Positions 1-8,476 of a stretch of 64,000 nucleotides of DNA are shown here, piece after piece. The notes beneath the pieces were generated by a model, which saw only the letters and a list, made by a program, of their open reading frames with translations, was not told the origin of the DNA and ran no database searches. Within the stretch, counting starts at the first letter, position 1, and every line of letters begins with the position of its first letter. Both the position numbers and the translations under genes were made by a program. Source of the stretch: a virus; IMG/VR virus record IMGVR_UViG_3300032088_001800, positions 62,001 through 126,000 of that record; one strand, written 5' to 3'.

Positions 1-500
1 CAATGGGAGCTTTTGCTACAGCAATGTCAGCATTTTCTGGTTCTGGCATTGAAAATGTTTCTATTCCTAAAGCACTAGTTGATCGAATGGAAGATATGGC
101 AGCAATTACAGGAACTGGATTTACAACTACAGCAGAAGGCTTAACAGCATTAACCGCAGTACCTGGACTAGCAGCTACAATAACATCACTTAATTCACTT
201 GACGCAACTGACGTTCTAACGTATAATGAAGCTATGAAAGATTTAGTTGAAGTATTAGGAGAATTAAATACCGAACTTGCTAAAGATAATCAAATTGGTT
301 TTGGTACTGGAACTAATGCAGGTGATGTTGTTAGTAAATTAGATTCAATTGGCGGATCCAGCTCAGGAAGCAATCAAGCACTGAATCAGTTAAATAGTAC
401 TATGCAGCAAGTATTAACAGTATTAGAAGAAACATACGTATTAGAAGAAAAACAAAATACAAATATCAAAGGACTAAACGGAAATTTAATCCGAGGTTAA
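1..500 (+). CDS. C-terminal part of an unidentified helical virion protein, cut by the window start
   Basis: The frame is open from the window edge, so the ATG at 3 is probably internal and the N-terminus lies outside. The visible 165 residues are rich in Ala, Thr, Leu and Gly. They include hydrophobic helical stretches (residues 55-85), a Gly/Ser linker (about 115-125) and a Gln/Leu-rich helix near the C-terminus. The gene ends 11 bases before the portal gene, which places it in the tail/head structural block. A tape-measure-like or tail-tube-associated protein would fit the composition and position, but no family motif is visible. Function is left open. Confidence 0.55.
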   Translation, partial: MGAFATAMSAFSGSGIENVSIPKALVDRMEDMAAITGTGFTTTAEGLTALTAVPGLAATITSLNSLDATDVLTYNEAMKDLVEVLGELNTELAKDNQIGFGTGTNAGDVVSKLDSIGGSSSGSNQALNQLNSTMQQVLTVLEETYVLEEKQNTNIKGLNGNLIRG

Positions 501-511
501 TGGAGTCATAA

Positions 512-2269
512 ATGAGTTGGAAAAAACATTTTACACCTGTCGCAACTGGTGACAATATGGGAGGCAGTTATAGTCCTCTCGGAGGTGCGTCCAACGGAAG
601 CAATCCAGGTCCTGCACGTACTAACTATTCAAGTTACTTACCAGATGTATATGTAGGAACTCCAAACAGAGTTGAACGTTATGGTCAGTACAACACAATG
701 GATCAAGATTCAGAAGTTAATGCTGCACTAGATATTCTTGCAGAATTTTGTACCCAAGAGAATAAACAAAACAAAACTCCATTTATAATGGACTTCAAAC
801 AACAAGCTACTAATTCAGAAGTTACTATTATACAACAGTACTTGCTTCAATGGTGCAAGCTACAAAACTTTGATACTAAGATGTTCCGTACAATGAGAAA
901 TATTTTTAAGTACGGAGATGCATTTTTTATTAGAGACCCAGAAACCAAACGTTGGTTCTATGTTGATCCTGCTAACGTAACAAAAATTATTGTAAATGAA
1001 TCAGAAGGCAAAGAACCTGAACAGTATGTTATTAAGAACTTTAATTTAAATTTTAAAGACGCAGTAGCAACAACTCCACACACTACAGGCGGAAACATAA
1101 GTGGCGGCGGAGCAGGTTCTTATCACCCGCAAGGCAATGCTAGAGGAATGGTAGGTCAACCGCAATCAAGTTTTACTGCAAGTAGATTTACAGAAGAAGA
1201 CGGCGAAATAACTGTTGATGCAAAACATATGGTTCATCTAAGTTTGTCAGAAGGTTTAGATCAAAACTTTCCTTTTGGTAACTCACTGCTTGAAACTATT
1301 TTTAAAGTATACAAACAAAAAGAATTACTTGAAGATGCTATTATTATCTATCGAGTACAACGTGCGCCAGAGCGCAGAGTATTCTACGTTGATGTGGGCA
1401 ACATGCCTTCACACCTTGCTATGCAGTTTGTGGAGCGTGTCAAAACGGAAATACATCAAAGACGTATCCCATCGGCGACAGGAGGCGGCACTAACGTCAT
1501 AGACAGTTCTTATAATCCTCTGTCAATTAACGAAGATTACTTTTTCCCACAAACTGCTGAAGGGCGTGGATCAAAAGTTGAAACACTACCAGGCGGTACT
1601 AACTTAGGAGAGATTGATGACCTTAGATATTTTACTAATAAGCTCGTACGCGGTTTACGAATCCCTAGTTCATACCTACCTACCGGCGCTGACGATTCAT
1701 CTGCGCAGTACAATGATGGACGAGTCGGTACTGCATACATACAAGAATTAAGATTTAATACTTACTGTGAACGTTTACAAAATCTTGTAGCTGAAGATTT
1801 TGATTTAGAATTTAAGCGTTACGTATTGGAAAAGGGTGTAAACATTGACACAGCAATGTTTGATCTAAGATTCCAACCACCGCAAAACTTTGCAGCATAT
1901 AGACAAAGTGAAATTGATAATGCACGTATTCCTACATTTACACAAATGAGTGCAATACCTTACGTTTCAAATAGATTTGCAATGAAACGTTTCTTAGGAA
2001 TGACAGACGAGGAGTTAGCAGAAAACGAACGCTTGTGGCGCGAAGAAAACGATGAAGCAATTGACCAGCCACCTACTGATGCAGGAACTGAACTAAGAAG
2101 TGCAGGAATTAGCGGAGCAGGTATGGAAGCAGACTTAGGTGCAGCAGAAGATGAATTAGACACTGGCGAAGCACCAATTGATGGCGGTGCTGGCGCAGGC
2201 CCAGAAACTGTTACAGCTGATCCAATTGGTGGAGCAGGCAATGACGCAACAACTGACCAAACTGTATAA
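512..2269 (+). CDS. gp20: Portal vertex protein, gp20-like
   Basis: 585 residues, close to the length of T4 gp20. The portal forms the dodecameric ring at the head vertex; it starts prohead assembly and is the channel for DNA packaging. Family features seen: an N-terminal segment ending in DSEVNAALDILAEFCTQ, a central block with RVQRAPERRVFYVDVGN (about residues 280-300), then ALPGGTNL-type and RGLRIPSSYLP motifs (about 360-390). The C-terminal 70 residues are a low-complexity acidic Gly/Ala tail typical of marine T4-like portals. GGAG lies upstream of the ATG. Downstream order (core protein, gp21, gp22, gp23) supports the call. Confidence 0.95.
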   Translation: MSWKKHFTPVATGDNMGGSYSPLGGASNGSNPGPARTNYSSYLPDVYVGTPNRVERYGQYNTMDQDSEVNAALDILAEFCTQENKQNKTPFIMDFKQQATNSEVTIIQQYLLQWCKLQNFDTKMFRTMRNIFKYGDAFFIRDPETKRWFYVDPANVTKIIVNESEGKEPEQYVIKNFNLNFKDAVATTPHTTGGNISGGGAGSYHPQGNARGMVGQPQSSFTASRFTEEDGEITVDAKHMVHLSLSEGLDQNFPFGNSLLETIFKVYKQKELLEDAIIIYRVQRAPERRVFYVDVGNMPSHLAMQFVERVKTEIHQRRIPSATGGGTNVIDSSYNPLSINEDYFFPQTAEGRGSKVETLPGGTNLGEIDDLRYFTNKLVRGLRIPSSYLPTGADDSSAQYNDGRVGTAYIQELRFNTYCERLQNLVAEDFDLEFKRYVLEKGVNIDTAMFDLRFQPPQNFAAYRQSEIDNARIPTFTQMSAIPYVSNRFAMKRFLGMTDEELAENERLWREENDEAIDQPPTDAGTELRSAGISGAGMEADLGAAEDELDTGEAPIDGGAGAGPETVTADPIGGAGNDATTDQTV

Positions 2270-2272
2270 ATA
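2265..2272 (+). promoter_or_regulatory. T4-type late promoter TATAAATA
   Basis: Exact TATAAATA overlapping the stop codon of the portal gene. With the T4 spacing (-13 to -6), transcription would start at 2278, the A of the next ATG. The transcript would then be leaderless for that gene and lead into the rest of the head genes. The motif is seen directly; its use is inferred. Confidence 0.65.
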
Positions 2273-2277
2273 CTAAC

Positions 2278-2526
2278 ATGATACTTCGAGAACTATTTTA
2301 TTTTGATAAAGAAACAATTGATCCGGTAGACGATAAGTCTTATGAGCCGGAAAATGATTCATCACCTGTTAAAAAAGATGACACTCGCAAGACTAGACTT
2401 ACATTACGCCAAATCAATCGGGTTCGCAAAGCAAACGAATTACATACAGAGCAATCAAAGAATGATCTATTCTTTGTTAGACAAATGTATGGCATTGCTG
2501 CTAATGCTGAAGCCGGTGGGGTTTAA
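2278..2526 (+). CDS. Small conserved head-region protein between portal and protease genes
   Basis: 82 residues, strongly charged: an acidic N-terminal half (DKETIDPVDDKSYEPE) and a basic helical centre (KTRLTLRQINRVRKANE). It sits where T4 has the small prohead core genes 67 and 68, and similar short proteins occur at this place in marine T4-like phages as I remember them. No Shine-Dalgarno precedes the ATG; the late promoter just upstream predicts a transcript starting at the ATG itself. Its stop overlaps the next start as TAATG, suggesting coupled translation. A core or portal-associated role is inferred from position only. Confidence 0.7.
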   Translation: MILRELFYFDKETIDPVDDKSYEPENDSSPVKKDDTRKTRLTLRQINRVRKANELHTEQSKNDLFFVRQMYGIAANAEAGGV

Positions 2527-3284
2527 TGGGTAAATTAGATAAGTCACAATACACAAAAGAGCAATGGAAAAAAATTAAAGCAGAGCGCAATGCTGCAAAG
2601 GCACGTTCACGAGCTGCTAAAGAAGTAGCAAAGAGAAATGCATTAATAGAAGCATGTGCTAAAAAAATTTCCAAAAGAATAAAAGATTCTAAATGTGCAT
2701 TTGTATTAGGCAATGGCGCAAGTAGAAAAGGAATAGATTTACATCTATTAAAAAGTGCAGGATGTGTATACGGATGTAATGCACTGTATAGAGAATTTGA
2801 ACCTGATTATCTAGTTGCTGTCGATACTAAAATGATTATTGAATTGCATAAAGCAGGGTATCAAAGAAATCACGAAGTTTGGACAAACCCAAACAAAGCG
2901 TATACTAACTATCACGGATTTAATTTTTTTCAACCTAGCAAAGGCTGGAGCAGTGGACCAACAGCATTATGGTTATCTAGTCAACATGATAACGAAGTAA
3001 TTTATATACTAGGCTTTGATTATAAAGGTCACGAAGACGGTAAACGCTTTAACAATATATACGCAGACACATTCAATTATAAAAAGAGTAATGATAGTGC
3101 AACATATTTTGGAAATTGGATGCGTCAAACTACTACTGTTATTAAAGAAAATCCTAAAAAAAGATATATAAGAGTAATAGAAGAGGAAGGATTTATTCCG
3201 CAAGATTTAAAAATCCTTCCTAATTTAGAACACATTTTTGTTAAGGATTTGTTAAAAATTCTCCAAGATCCTGATATTCTATAA
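2526..3284 (+). CDS. DUF115/MptE-like or sialyltransferase-like protein of unknown role
   Basis: 252 residues. An N-terminal Lys/Ala-rich helix (residues 1-50) is followed by FVLGNGASRKGIDLHLL (about 59-75), then YGCNALYREFEPDYLVAVDT. A GNGxS loop, then an xxxN motif and PDYxxxxD, recalls the nucleotide-sugar binding part of DUF115/MptE-like and CST-type glycosyltransferases. Later features are GWSSGPTALWLS and YILGFDYKG. The match is by eye, so enzymatic activity is uncertain. The start overlaps the previous stop as TAATG. A sugar-handling protein within the head operon could modify a capsid protein, but nothing in the sequence shows a substrate. Confidence 0.55.
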   Translation: MGKLDKSQYTKEQWKKIKAERNAAKARSRAAKEVAKRNALIEACAKKISKRIKDSKCAFVLGNGASRKGIDLHLLKSAGCVYGCNALYREFEPDYLVAVDTKMIIELHKAGYQRNHEVWTNPNKAYTNYHGFNFFQPSKGWSSGPTALWLSSQHDNEVIYILGFDYKGHEDGKRFNNIYADTFNYKKSNDSATYFGNWMRQTTTVIKENPKKRYIRVIEEEGFIPQDLKILPNLEHIFVKDLLKILQDPDIL

Positions 3285-3298
3285 AAACGAGTCGTTTT
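3284..3298 (+). other. Perfect inverted repeat at a gene end, possible weak terminator
   Basis: AAAACGA-G-TCGTTTT begins in the stop codon of the preceding gene. The stem is AT-rich and its T-run is inside the stem rather than after it, so termination would be weak at best. Confidence 0.35.
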
Positions 3299-3330
3299 GA
3301 GCCTATTTCTACGTACTTTTCTGTATAAAG

Positions 3331-3390
3331 AGTAAATATATTATGACAGCCCACGCCCTCGAGGCGTACATACATTTATAGGAGATGAAA
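3331..3390 (+). promoter_or_regulatory. Probable late promoter and hairpin leader of the acidic core gene
   Basis: AGTAAATA at 3331-3338 resembles the late-promoter variants used elsewhere in the window. The predicted leader carries an ACGCC/GGCGT hairpin (3353-3357 with 3363-3367), then AGGAG at 3380-3384. Spacing from AGGAG favours the ATG at 3391 over that at 3385, which directly abuts it. Confidence 0.5.
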
Positions 3391-4359
3391 ATGGCAGATC
3401 GCAGCAAATTTGAAGAAATGCTCGAGCGTCTTATCAATGAAGATAAGGATGGCGCAGAAGAGCTATTCCACGAGATTGTAGTAGAAAAATCACGTGACAT
3501 ATACAACAACCTACTAGAAGATGAAGCAGAAGTAGACGAGTCAGATGACGAAGTTGAAGAAGCTACTGACGAAGAAGTAGATGAGTCAGACGAAGATCTA
3601 GACGAAGCATCAGACGAAGAAGTTGATGAGTCAGACGAAGAAGTTGAAGAAGGTTTTGACCTTGACGAGTTCGAAGTAGAAGCTGACCCAATGGACGCAA
3701 TGATGGGCGGTGACGCAGGCGACGACATGGAAATGGATATTGACATGGGCGGCGACGACGAAGAAGGCGACGACGAAGGTGACGAAGGCGATGTTGAAGA
3801 TCGTGTTGAAGACCTAGAAGATGCGCTAGAAGATTTAAAAGCAGAGTTTGAAAAAATGATGGCAGGCGATGACGCAGGCGATGATATGGATGACGAAGGC
3901 GACGACGAAGGCGAAGAAGAAGCAATGGCTTTTGAAGCTGACGAAGAAGTCGAAGAAGCTGCTGATGAAGAAGTAGAAGAAACAACTGATGAAGAAGTAG
4001 ACGAAGCAGAAGAAGAAACTGAAGAGTCAGAAAAATCAGCTGGTGAACAAATGCGCGAATACGTAGAAAAAGTAAGCGCAACAATGGGTGACAATGGTGT
4101 TAACAACAAGTCAGCACACGCAAGCCCAAATCACATGGGAGACGGTACCTCAGCTAACATTCTAAATGGCGGCGAAGATAACGGTGGCGGTGACCATGCT
4201 GGTCTAGCAGATATTAATGCTAAAGAAGATGACGCAGGCAACATTAACAAGCCAGGCGGAAAAGCATCTAAAGCAGGAAAATCAGAGCCAGGCCACGGGG
4301 CTGAGAAAAAAGGTAAGCCCGAAGCAGCAGCTGATAAGAAATCATCTATCGGCAGCTAA
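3391..4359 (+). CDS. Highly acidic prohead core-type protein
   Basis: 322 residues from the ATG with good Shine-Dalgarno spacing; an in-frame ATG two codons earlier is possible. The middle (about residues 45-215) is an irregular Asp/Glu repeat of units such as DEEVDESDEEVEE. It is interrupted by Met/Gly/Asp stretches and one likely coiled-coil segment, EDRVEDLEDALEDLKAEFEK. The C-terminal 100 residues are Gly/Asn/Lys-rich and lose the acidity. T4 gp67, encoded at the same place, is a small very acidic core protein removed by gp21 during maturation. Position and composition suggest a similar internal scaffold or core role; homology is not shown by motif. Confidence 0.65.
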   Translation: MADRSKFEEMLERLINEDKDGAEELFHEIVVEKSRDIYNNLLEDEAEVDESDDEVEEATDEEVDESDEDLDEASDEEVDESDEEVEEGFDLDEFEVEADPMDAMMGGDAGDDMEMDIDMGGDDEEGDDEGDEGDVEDRVEDLEDALEDLKAEFEKMMAGDDAGDDMDDEGDDEGEEEAMAFEADEEVEEAADEEVEETTDEEVDEAEEETEESEKSAGEQMREYVEKVSATMGDNGVNNKSAHASPNHMGDGTSANILNGGEDNGGGDHAGLADINAKEDDAGNINKPGGKASKAGKSEPGHGAEKKGKPEAAADKKSSIGS

Positions 4360-4377
4360 TAGAGTAAGGAACTTAAA

Positions 4378-5001
4378 ATGATGAACTTACGAGAGCATTT
4401 GACATTCGACGCAGCTAGAATGGTCGTTGAATCTGCTAATGAAGGGAAAGACCTTTATATGAAAGGTATTATGATACAGGGCGGTGTGCGTAATGCAAAC
4501 CAACGTGTATATCCTGTAAATGAAATTGGCAGGGCTGTCAAAACCCTCAATGATCAAATAACGAACGGATTTAGTGTTCTTGGCGAAGTTGATCATCCAG
4601 AAGGCCTTAACATTAACCTAGACCGTGTTAGTCATATGATATCCGAAACTTGGATGGACGATGCAAACGGTTACGGTAAACTTAAAATTTTACCAACTCC
4701 AATGGGACAACTAGTAAAGACAATGCTCGAAAGCGGCGTCAAACTAGGTGTCTCATCTAGGGGCTCTGGTAACGTTTCTGAAGACGGCAGTAACACCGTT
4801 TCAGATTTTGAAATTATCACTGTGGACGTTGTGGCTCAGCCTAGCGCCCCTGGTGCATATCCAACACCTATTTACGAACATCTAATGAATTCACGTGGCG
4901 GATATCAGGCATACGAATTAGCTCAGGCAACTAAACACGACGACAAGGCACAAAAGTATCTAAAGGAATCACTGATCAACATGATCAGTAAACTCCAATA
5001 A
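4378..5001 (+). CDS. gp21: Prohead core protease, gp21-like
   Basis: 207 residues, near T4 gp21 length. It cleaves the scaffold and capsid proteins during head maturation. It belongs to the herpesvirus-assemblin-like serine protease fold, with a His-Ser-Asp or His-Ser-His type centre. Visible candidates are His73 in LGEVDHPEG, Ser126/Ser127 in LGVSSRGSG and Asp150 in ITVDVVAQPSAPGA; the last motif is characteristic of the family. The N-terminal MKGIMIQGGVRNANQRVYP is also typical. It lies between the acidic core protein and gp22, as in T4. Confidence 0.93.
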   Translation: MMNLREHLTFDAARMVVESANEGKDLYMKGIMIQGGVRNANQRVYPVNEIGRAVKTLNDQITNGFSVLGEVDHPEGLNINLDRVSHMISETWMDDANGYGKLKILPTPMGQLVKTMLESGVKLGVSSRGSGNVSEDGSNTVSDFEIITVDVVAQPSAPGAYPTPIYEHLMNSRGGYQAYELAQATKHDDKAQKYLKESLINMISKLQ

Positions 5002-5015
5002 ATTAGGAGAACGTA

Positions 5016-6125
5016 ATGATAGATGCACTGAAACACCTCTTTGAAAACGATGTAGTTTCCCAAGAGATCAGGGCTCAAATCGAAGAAGCATGGGAAGCAA
5101 AGATTCGCGAAAATAAGTTAGCTGCTACAGCTGATTTACGTGAAGAATTTGCTCAGAAGTACGAACATGACAAATCTACAATGGTTGAAGCTATTGATAG
5201 TATGTTATCTGAAAAACTTGCTGAGGAAATTCAAGAATTTGCTGAAGATCGCAAGCAACTCGCAGAAGCAAAAGCAAAATACGCTATTGCAATGCGTGAA
5301 AATGCAGATCTTCTAAAAGATTTTGTTGTAGGTCAACTACAAAGCGAAATCAAAGAACTACATGCAGACAAAGCAGCAATGCAAGAAAACTACACAAAAC
5401 TCGAAGAGTTCGTAGTCGAGTCCCTATCAAATGAAATTGCAGAATTTTATGAAGACAAAAAAGACTTAGCTGAAACAAAAGTACGTTTAGTACGTGAAGC
5501 TAAGACACACTTTGCTAAAGTCAAAAAGAACTTTATCGAAAGAAGTGCTACAGCAGTTTCTGAAATGGTTGGTAAATCACTTAAAGGTGAAATGGCAACT
5601 CTTAAAGAAGATATTGAAGCAGCACGTAGAAACGACTTTGGTCGTAAAATATTTGAAGCATTTGCAAACGAATATAGCATTTCACATTTAAATGAAAAAG
5701 GTGAAACTGCAAAGCTAATGAAAGTTGTTGAATTGAAAGATAAACAACTAGCAGAAGCAAAAGCATTTGCTACAAAAGCTAAAACACTTGCAGAAACAAC
5801 AAGCAAAGAGAAATCACGCTTAGTTGAAGCCGCAAAGCGTGAAAAAATTATGAACGATTTGATTTCGCCACTAGGCAAAGATCAAAGAGAGATTATGACA
5901 GACTTACTGGAATCTGTACAAACTGATCGTTTACGTAAACAGTTTGACAAGTATCTACCATCGGTTATCGACAGTGGAAATGCTCCAGCGAAGCAGAAGG
6001 CAGTTCTAGCAGAAGGCAAAACAATAACAGGCAACCGTGACGATGTGTCACAAACTAACGTTAGTAGAAAATCAGCAGACGATGGGAATGTCTTAGACAT
6101 CCGTCGATTGGCTGGCTTAAATTAA
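5016..6125 (+). CDS. gp22: Prohead scaffold (major core) protein, gp22-like
   Basis: 369 residues, almost entirely charged alpha-helix rich in Lys, Glu and Ala, consistent with a long coiled-coil scaffold. Repeated segments of the form FVVxxLxxEIxEFxxDKxxLAExK occur at about residues 65-90, 100-125 and 130-155. A conserved block near the C-terminus (ISPLGKDQREIMTDLLESV, then a short basic stretch) resembles the end of gp22 in marine T4-like phages. Such scaffolds assemble inside the prohead and are then degraded by gp21. A good AGGAG precedes the ATG, and gp23 starts 10 bases after the stop. Confidence 0.85.
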   Translation: MIDALKHLFENDVVSQEIRAQIEEAWEAKIRENKLAATADLREEFAQKYEHDKSTMVEAIDSMLSEKLAEEIQEFAEDRKQLAEAKAKYAIAMRENADLLKDFVVGQLQSEIKELHADKAAMQENYTKLEEFVVESLSNEIAEFYEDKKDLAETKVRLVREAKTHFAKVKKNFIERSATAVSEMVGKSLKGEMATLKEDIEAARRNDFGRKIFEAFANEYSISHLNEKGETAKLMKVVELKDKQLAEAKAFATKAKTLAETTSKEKSRLVEAAKREKIMNDLISPLGKDQREIMTDLLESVQTDRLRKQFDKYLPSVIDSGNAPAKQKAVLAEGKTITGNRDDVSQTNVSRKSADDGNVLDIRRLAGLN

Positions 6126-6135
6126 GGAGATAATT

Positions 6136-7308
6136 ATGTCAGAACTACTAGAAAGTCGCTGGCAGGATACCAAAACAGCTTTACTTGAAGGCCTATCAGG
6201 CAATAAAAAAGCAGTAATGGCTTCCACGCTAGAAAACACTCGCAAGTATTTGAGTGAAAGTGCAACAGCTGGTGCTACTTCCGCCGGTAACGTTGCTACT
6301 CTTAACAGAGTAATCCTACCAGTCATCAGACGTGTTATGCCAACAGTAATAGCAAATGAGCTAGTTGGTGTGCAGCCTATGACAGGTCCAGTGGGTCAAA
6401 TCCACACATTAAGAGTTCGTTATGCGGACACTTTCAACGCAGGTGCATCAGGTGCAACAGCAGGTGAAGAAGCTCTAAGCCCATTCAAAATTGCTGAATC
6501 ATATTCAGGTGCAACAGACGGCAAGGCTGCGGCAACAGCAGTACAGGAAGGACAAGCTGGAAACAGAATGTCAATCCAAATCTTGAAACAAACTGTAGAA
6601 GCAAAAACACGCAAACTAAGCGCACGTTGGACCTTCGAAGCAGCTCAAGATGCACAGTCTATGCATGGCATTGACGTTGAAGCAGAAATCATGGCAGCTC
6701 TTGCACAAGAGATTACTGCTGAGATTGACCAAGAAGTTATTGCTTCGCTACAAACACTAGCAGGCACAGCAGCTGAAACATACGACCAAGCAGCAGTATC
6801 AGGTACAGCTACTTTTGTTGGTGACGAACATGCAGCACTTGCAGTTCAAATCAACAGAGTGTCAAACTTGATTGCACAGCGTACACGCAGAGGCGCAGGT
6901 AACTATGCAGTGGTATCACCATTTGCACTAACTATCCTACAGTCTGCAACTACAAGTGCATTTGCACGTACAACTGAAGGCACATTTGAAGCACCAACTA
7001 ACACTAAAATGGTTGGTACATTGAACAATGCAATGAAAGTATATGTAAACACATACTCAGCAGATAACGCTGATGTACTAATTGGTTACAAGGGATCAAG
7101 TGAGTCAGACGCACCAGCGTTCTATTGCCCATATATCCCACTAATGTCAAGTGGTGTGGTACTAGACCCAGCATCATTCGAACCAGTCGTGAGCTTCATG
7201 ACACGTTACGGATATGTTGAGCTAACTAACACAGCTTCGTCACTAGGTAACGCAGCTGACTACTTAGGTAAAGTTGCTATTACTAATGGTAACGTTAGCT
7301 TTAGCTAA
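6136..7308 (+). CDS. gp23: Major capsid protein, gp23-like
   Basis: 390 residues, shorter than T4 gp23 (521) as is usual for marine T4-like phages. The N-terminal 60 residues are a helical pro-region expected to be removed by gp21. Diagnostic motifs follow: NRVILPVIRRVMPTVIANE and GVQPMTGPVGQIHTLRVRY (about residues 55-95). Later come ARWTFEAAQDAQSMHGIDVE and the C-terminal MTRYGYVELTN. AAGGAG precedes the start. The gene is closed by a very strong terminator, so the head operon ends here. Confidence 0.97.
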   Translation: MSELLESRWQDTKTALLEGLSGNKKAVMASTLENTRKYLSESATAGATSAGNVATLNRVILPVIRRVMPTVIANELVGVQPMTGPVGQIHTLRVRYADTFNAGASGATAGEEALSPFKIAESYSGATDGKAAATAVQEGQAGNRMSIQILKQTVEAKTRKLSARWTFEAAQDAQSMHGIDVEAEIMAALAQEITAEIDQEVIASLQTLAGTAAETYDQAAVSGTATFVGDEHAALAVQINRVSNLIAQRTRRGAGNYAVVSPFALTILQSATTSAFARTTEGTFEAPTNTKMVGTLNNAMKVYVNTYSADNADVLIGYKGSSESDAPAFYCPYIPLMSSGVVLDPASFEPVVSFMTRYGYVELTNTASSLGNAADYLGKVAITNGNVSFS

Positions 7309-7329
7309 GTTTATATAGTAATACTAGAA

Positions 7330-7354
7330 TAGGCGCTACGGCGCCTATTTTTTT
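7330..7354 (+). terminator. Strong rho-independent terminator after gp23
   Basis: Perfect 7-bp stem TAGGCGC/GCGCCTA with a TACG tetraloop, followed directly by seven T residues. Confidence 0.93.
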
Positions 7355-7373
7355 GGCTAGAAATCTAAGTACT

Positions 7374-7381
7374 ACTAAATA
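7374..7381 (+). promoter_or_regulatory. Late promoter ACTAAATA for the porin-like gene
   Basis: ACTAAATAC lies 20 bases after the terminator's T-run and 51 bases before the ATG at 7425. It is a close variant of the window's other late promoters. AAAGGT precedes the ATG. Confidence 0.55.
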
Positions 7382-7424
7382 CCCTGATACACATTCTTAA
7401 ACTAACATAGAAAGGTAATACACT

Positions 7425-8432
7425 ATGAAACAGATATTGATTACATTATCTGCAATATTTTCTATTATTGCAGCATCTGCTTACGCAGAAACAACAACAA
7501 CTCTTGAACAAAGAGTTGCTAACTTAGAAAAATCAGCACCTTCACTTCCGGCAGGTGTGTTTATTAACGGTGAAATTGAATTATACATTGATCCTGATAG
7601 TACAACAAATAAAACGGAAACTAATGCAGAAATATTTATAGGTCTGCAAAATGAGATCGACCATCCTGTTATTAATTGGGCAGGAGCAAGTACACGCCTT
7701 GATTCAAAATATTCTCTAAACAGAGCATTGGACAATACTATTGTTGAAAAACAATTAGGATTTGGAATTGCTGGTACAAGATTATATCTTGGCGAAACAG
7801 ATGCTCAACGTTTAGGTTTTGCAAAAACATCTAAAATTGGCGCACCATTAGTTATTACAGAGTTAAGTAGTAGAATTGACCATAATGAAAAGATTGTACT
7901 TACATTTGGTGGATGGAAAAACAACAACGAGTTTGAGTTTGACGAATATAGATTACAGCGTGATACGCCATACGGCGGAGTTGTAGCATACGATCCAAAT
8001 AATGAAGTAACATATGCAGGAGCAACAGTAAGTTTACTTGGTCTAGCTGATGTTTCTTATATGCGTATTGACAAAAAAGATGCAGTACTACAAGAAGGTT
8101 ATTCAATTGGCACTCAAGTACTTCGTAGATACGGAATACCTGTAGGACTTGGAGTTGAAGTATGGGACGATGGCAACACTGGACCATTTACTTCTGAAAG
8201 CAGAATTGACATGGGAATAATGTACAATGTCAATAAAGAATTCATGCTTACTGCACATAAAGTCAAAAATGACGATATTGGTACAGATGCAATGTACTAC
8301 GGAGCATTATATACTGTAGGCAATATCCAAACTGGATTGTATTTGCACCAAGTAGATAGAACAAACACATGGACCGGTCAAAGAACTGAATATGCTGATA
8401 GTATAAAAGCTACAATTAAATATTCTTTTTAG
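7425..8432 (+). CDS. Outer-membrane porin-like beta-barrel protein
   Basis: 335 residues. The N-terminus is a clear Sec signal peptide: Met-Lys, a hydrophobic core of about 15 residues, then ASAYA|ET. A short coiled-coil segment follows (TLEQRVANLEKS), as in many bacterial porins. The rest alternates short beta-type strands with Gly/Asp/Asn turns and ends in KATIKYSF. A C-terminal aromatic strand is the sorting signal for outer-membrane barrel assembly. No SLH domain, as found in cyanobacterial OprB porins, is present, so it resembles proteobacterial general porins. It is flanked by a terminator and a late promoter, so it appears to be a separate late gene picked up as cargo. Role inferred: changing host surface permeability or phage receptor. 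A secreted non-porin barrel is possible. Confidence 0.75.
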   Translation: MKQILITLSAIFSIIAASAYAETTTTLEQRVANLEKSAPSLPAGVFINGEIELYIDPDSTTNKTETNAEIFIGLQNEIDHPVINWAGASTRLDSKYSLNRALDNTIVEKQLGFGIAGTRLYLGETDAQRLGFAKTSKIGAPLVITELSSRIDHNEKIVLTFGGWKNNNEFEFDEYRLQRDTPYGGVVAYDPNNEVTYAGATVSLLGLADVSYMRIDKKDAVLQEGYSIGTQVLRRYGIPVGLGVEVWDDGNTGPFTSESRIDMGIMYNVNKEFMLTAHKVKNDDIGTDAMYYGALYTVGNIQTGLYLHQVDRTNTWTGQRTEYADSIKATIKYSF

Positions 8433-8442
8433 AAAAAAAAGG

Positions 8443-8470
8443 TTGACATCTTATATATAGATGCTATTAT
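8443..8470 (+). promoter_or_regulatory. Sigma-70-type promoter for the noncoding RNA
   Basis: TTGACA at 8443-8448, a 16-base spacer and TATTAT at 8465-8470; predicted start near 8477. This is a host-type promoter in an otherwise late-promoter region. Confidence 0.8.
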
Positions 8471-8476
8471 GTATAT

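Noticed and set aside
3297-3329. TTGAGC and TATAAA upstream of the acidic core gene as a sigma-70 promoter
   Set aside because: The spacer would be 21 bases, too long; the late-type motif at 3331 is a better reading.
3309-4109. Ser-rich 266-codon open frame on the - strand
   Set aside because: It mirrors the Asp/Glu codon repeats of the acidic core gene on the + strand; no ribosome site or independent sequence character.
7425-8432. Porin-like gene as contaminating host DNA
   Set aside because: It is tightly flanked by the gp23 terminator, a phage-type late promoter and phage genes within the same continuous sequence.
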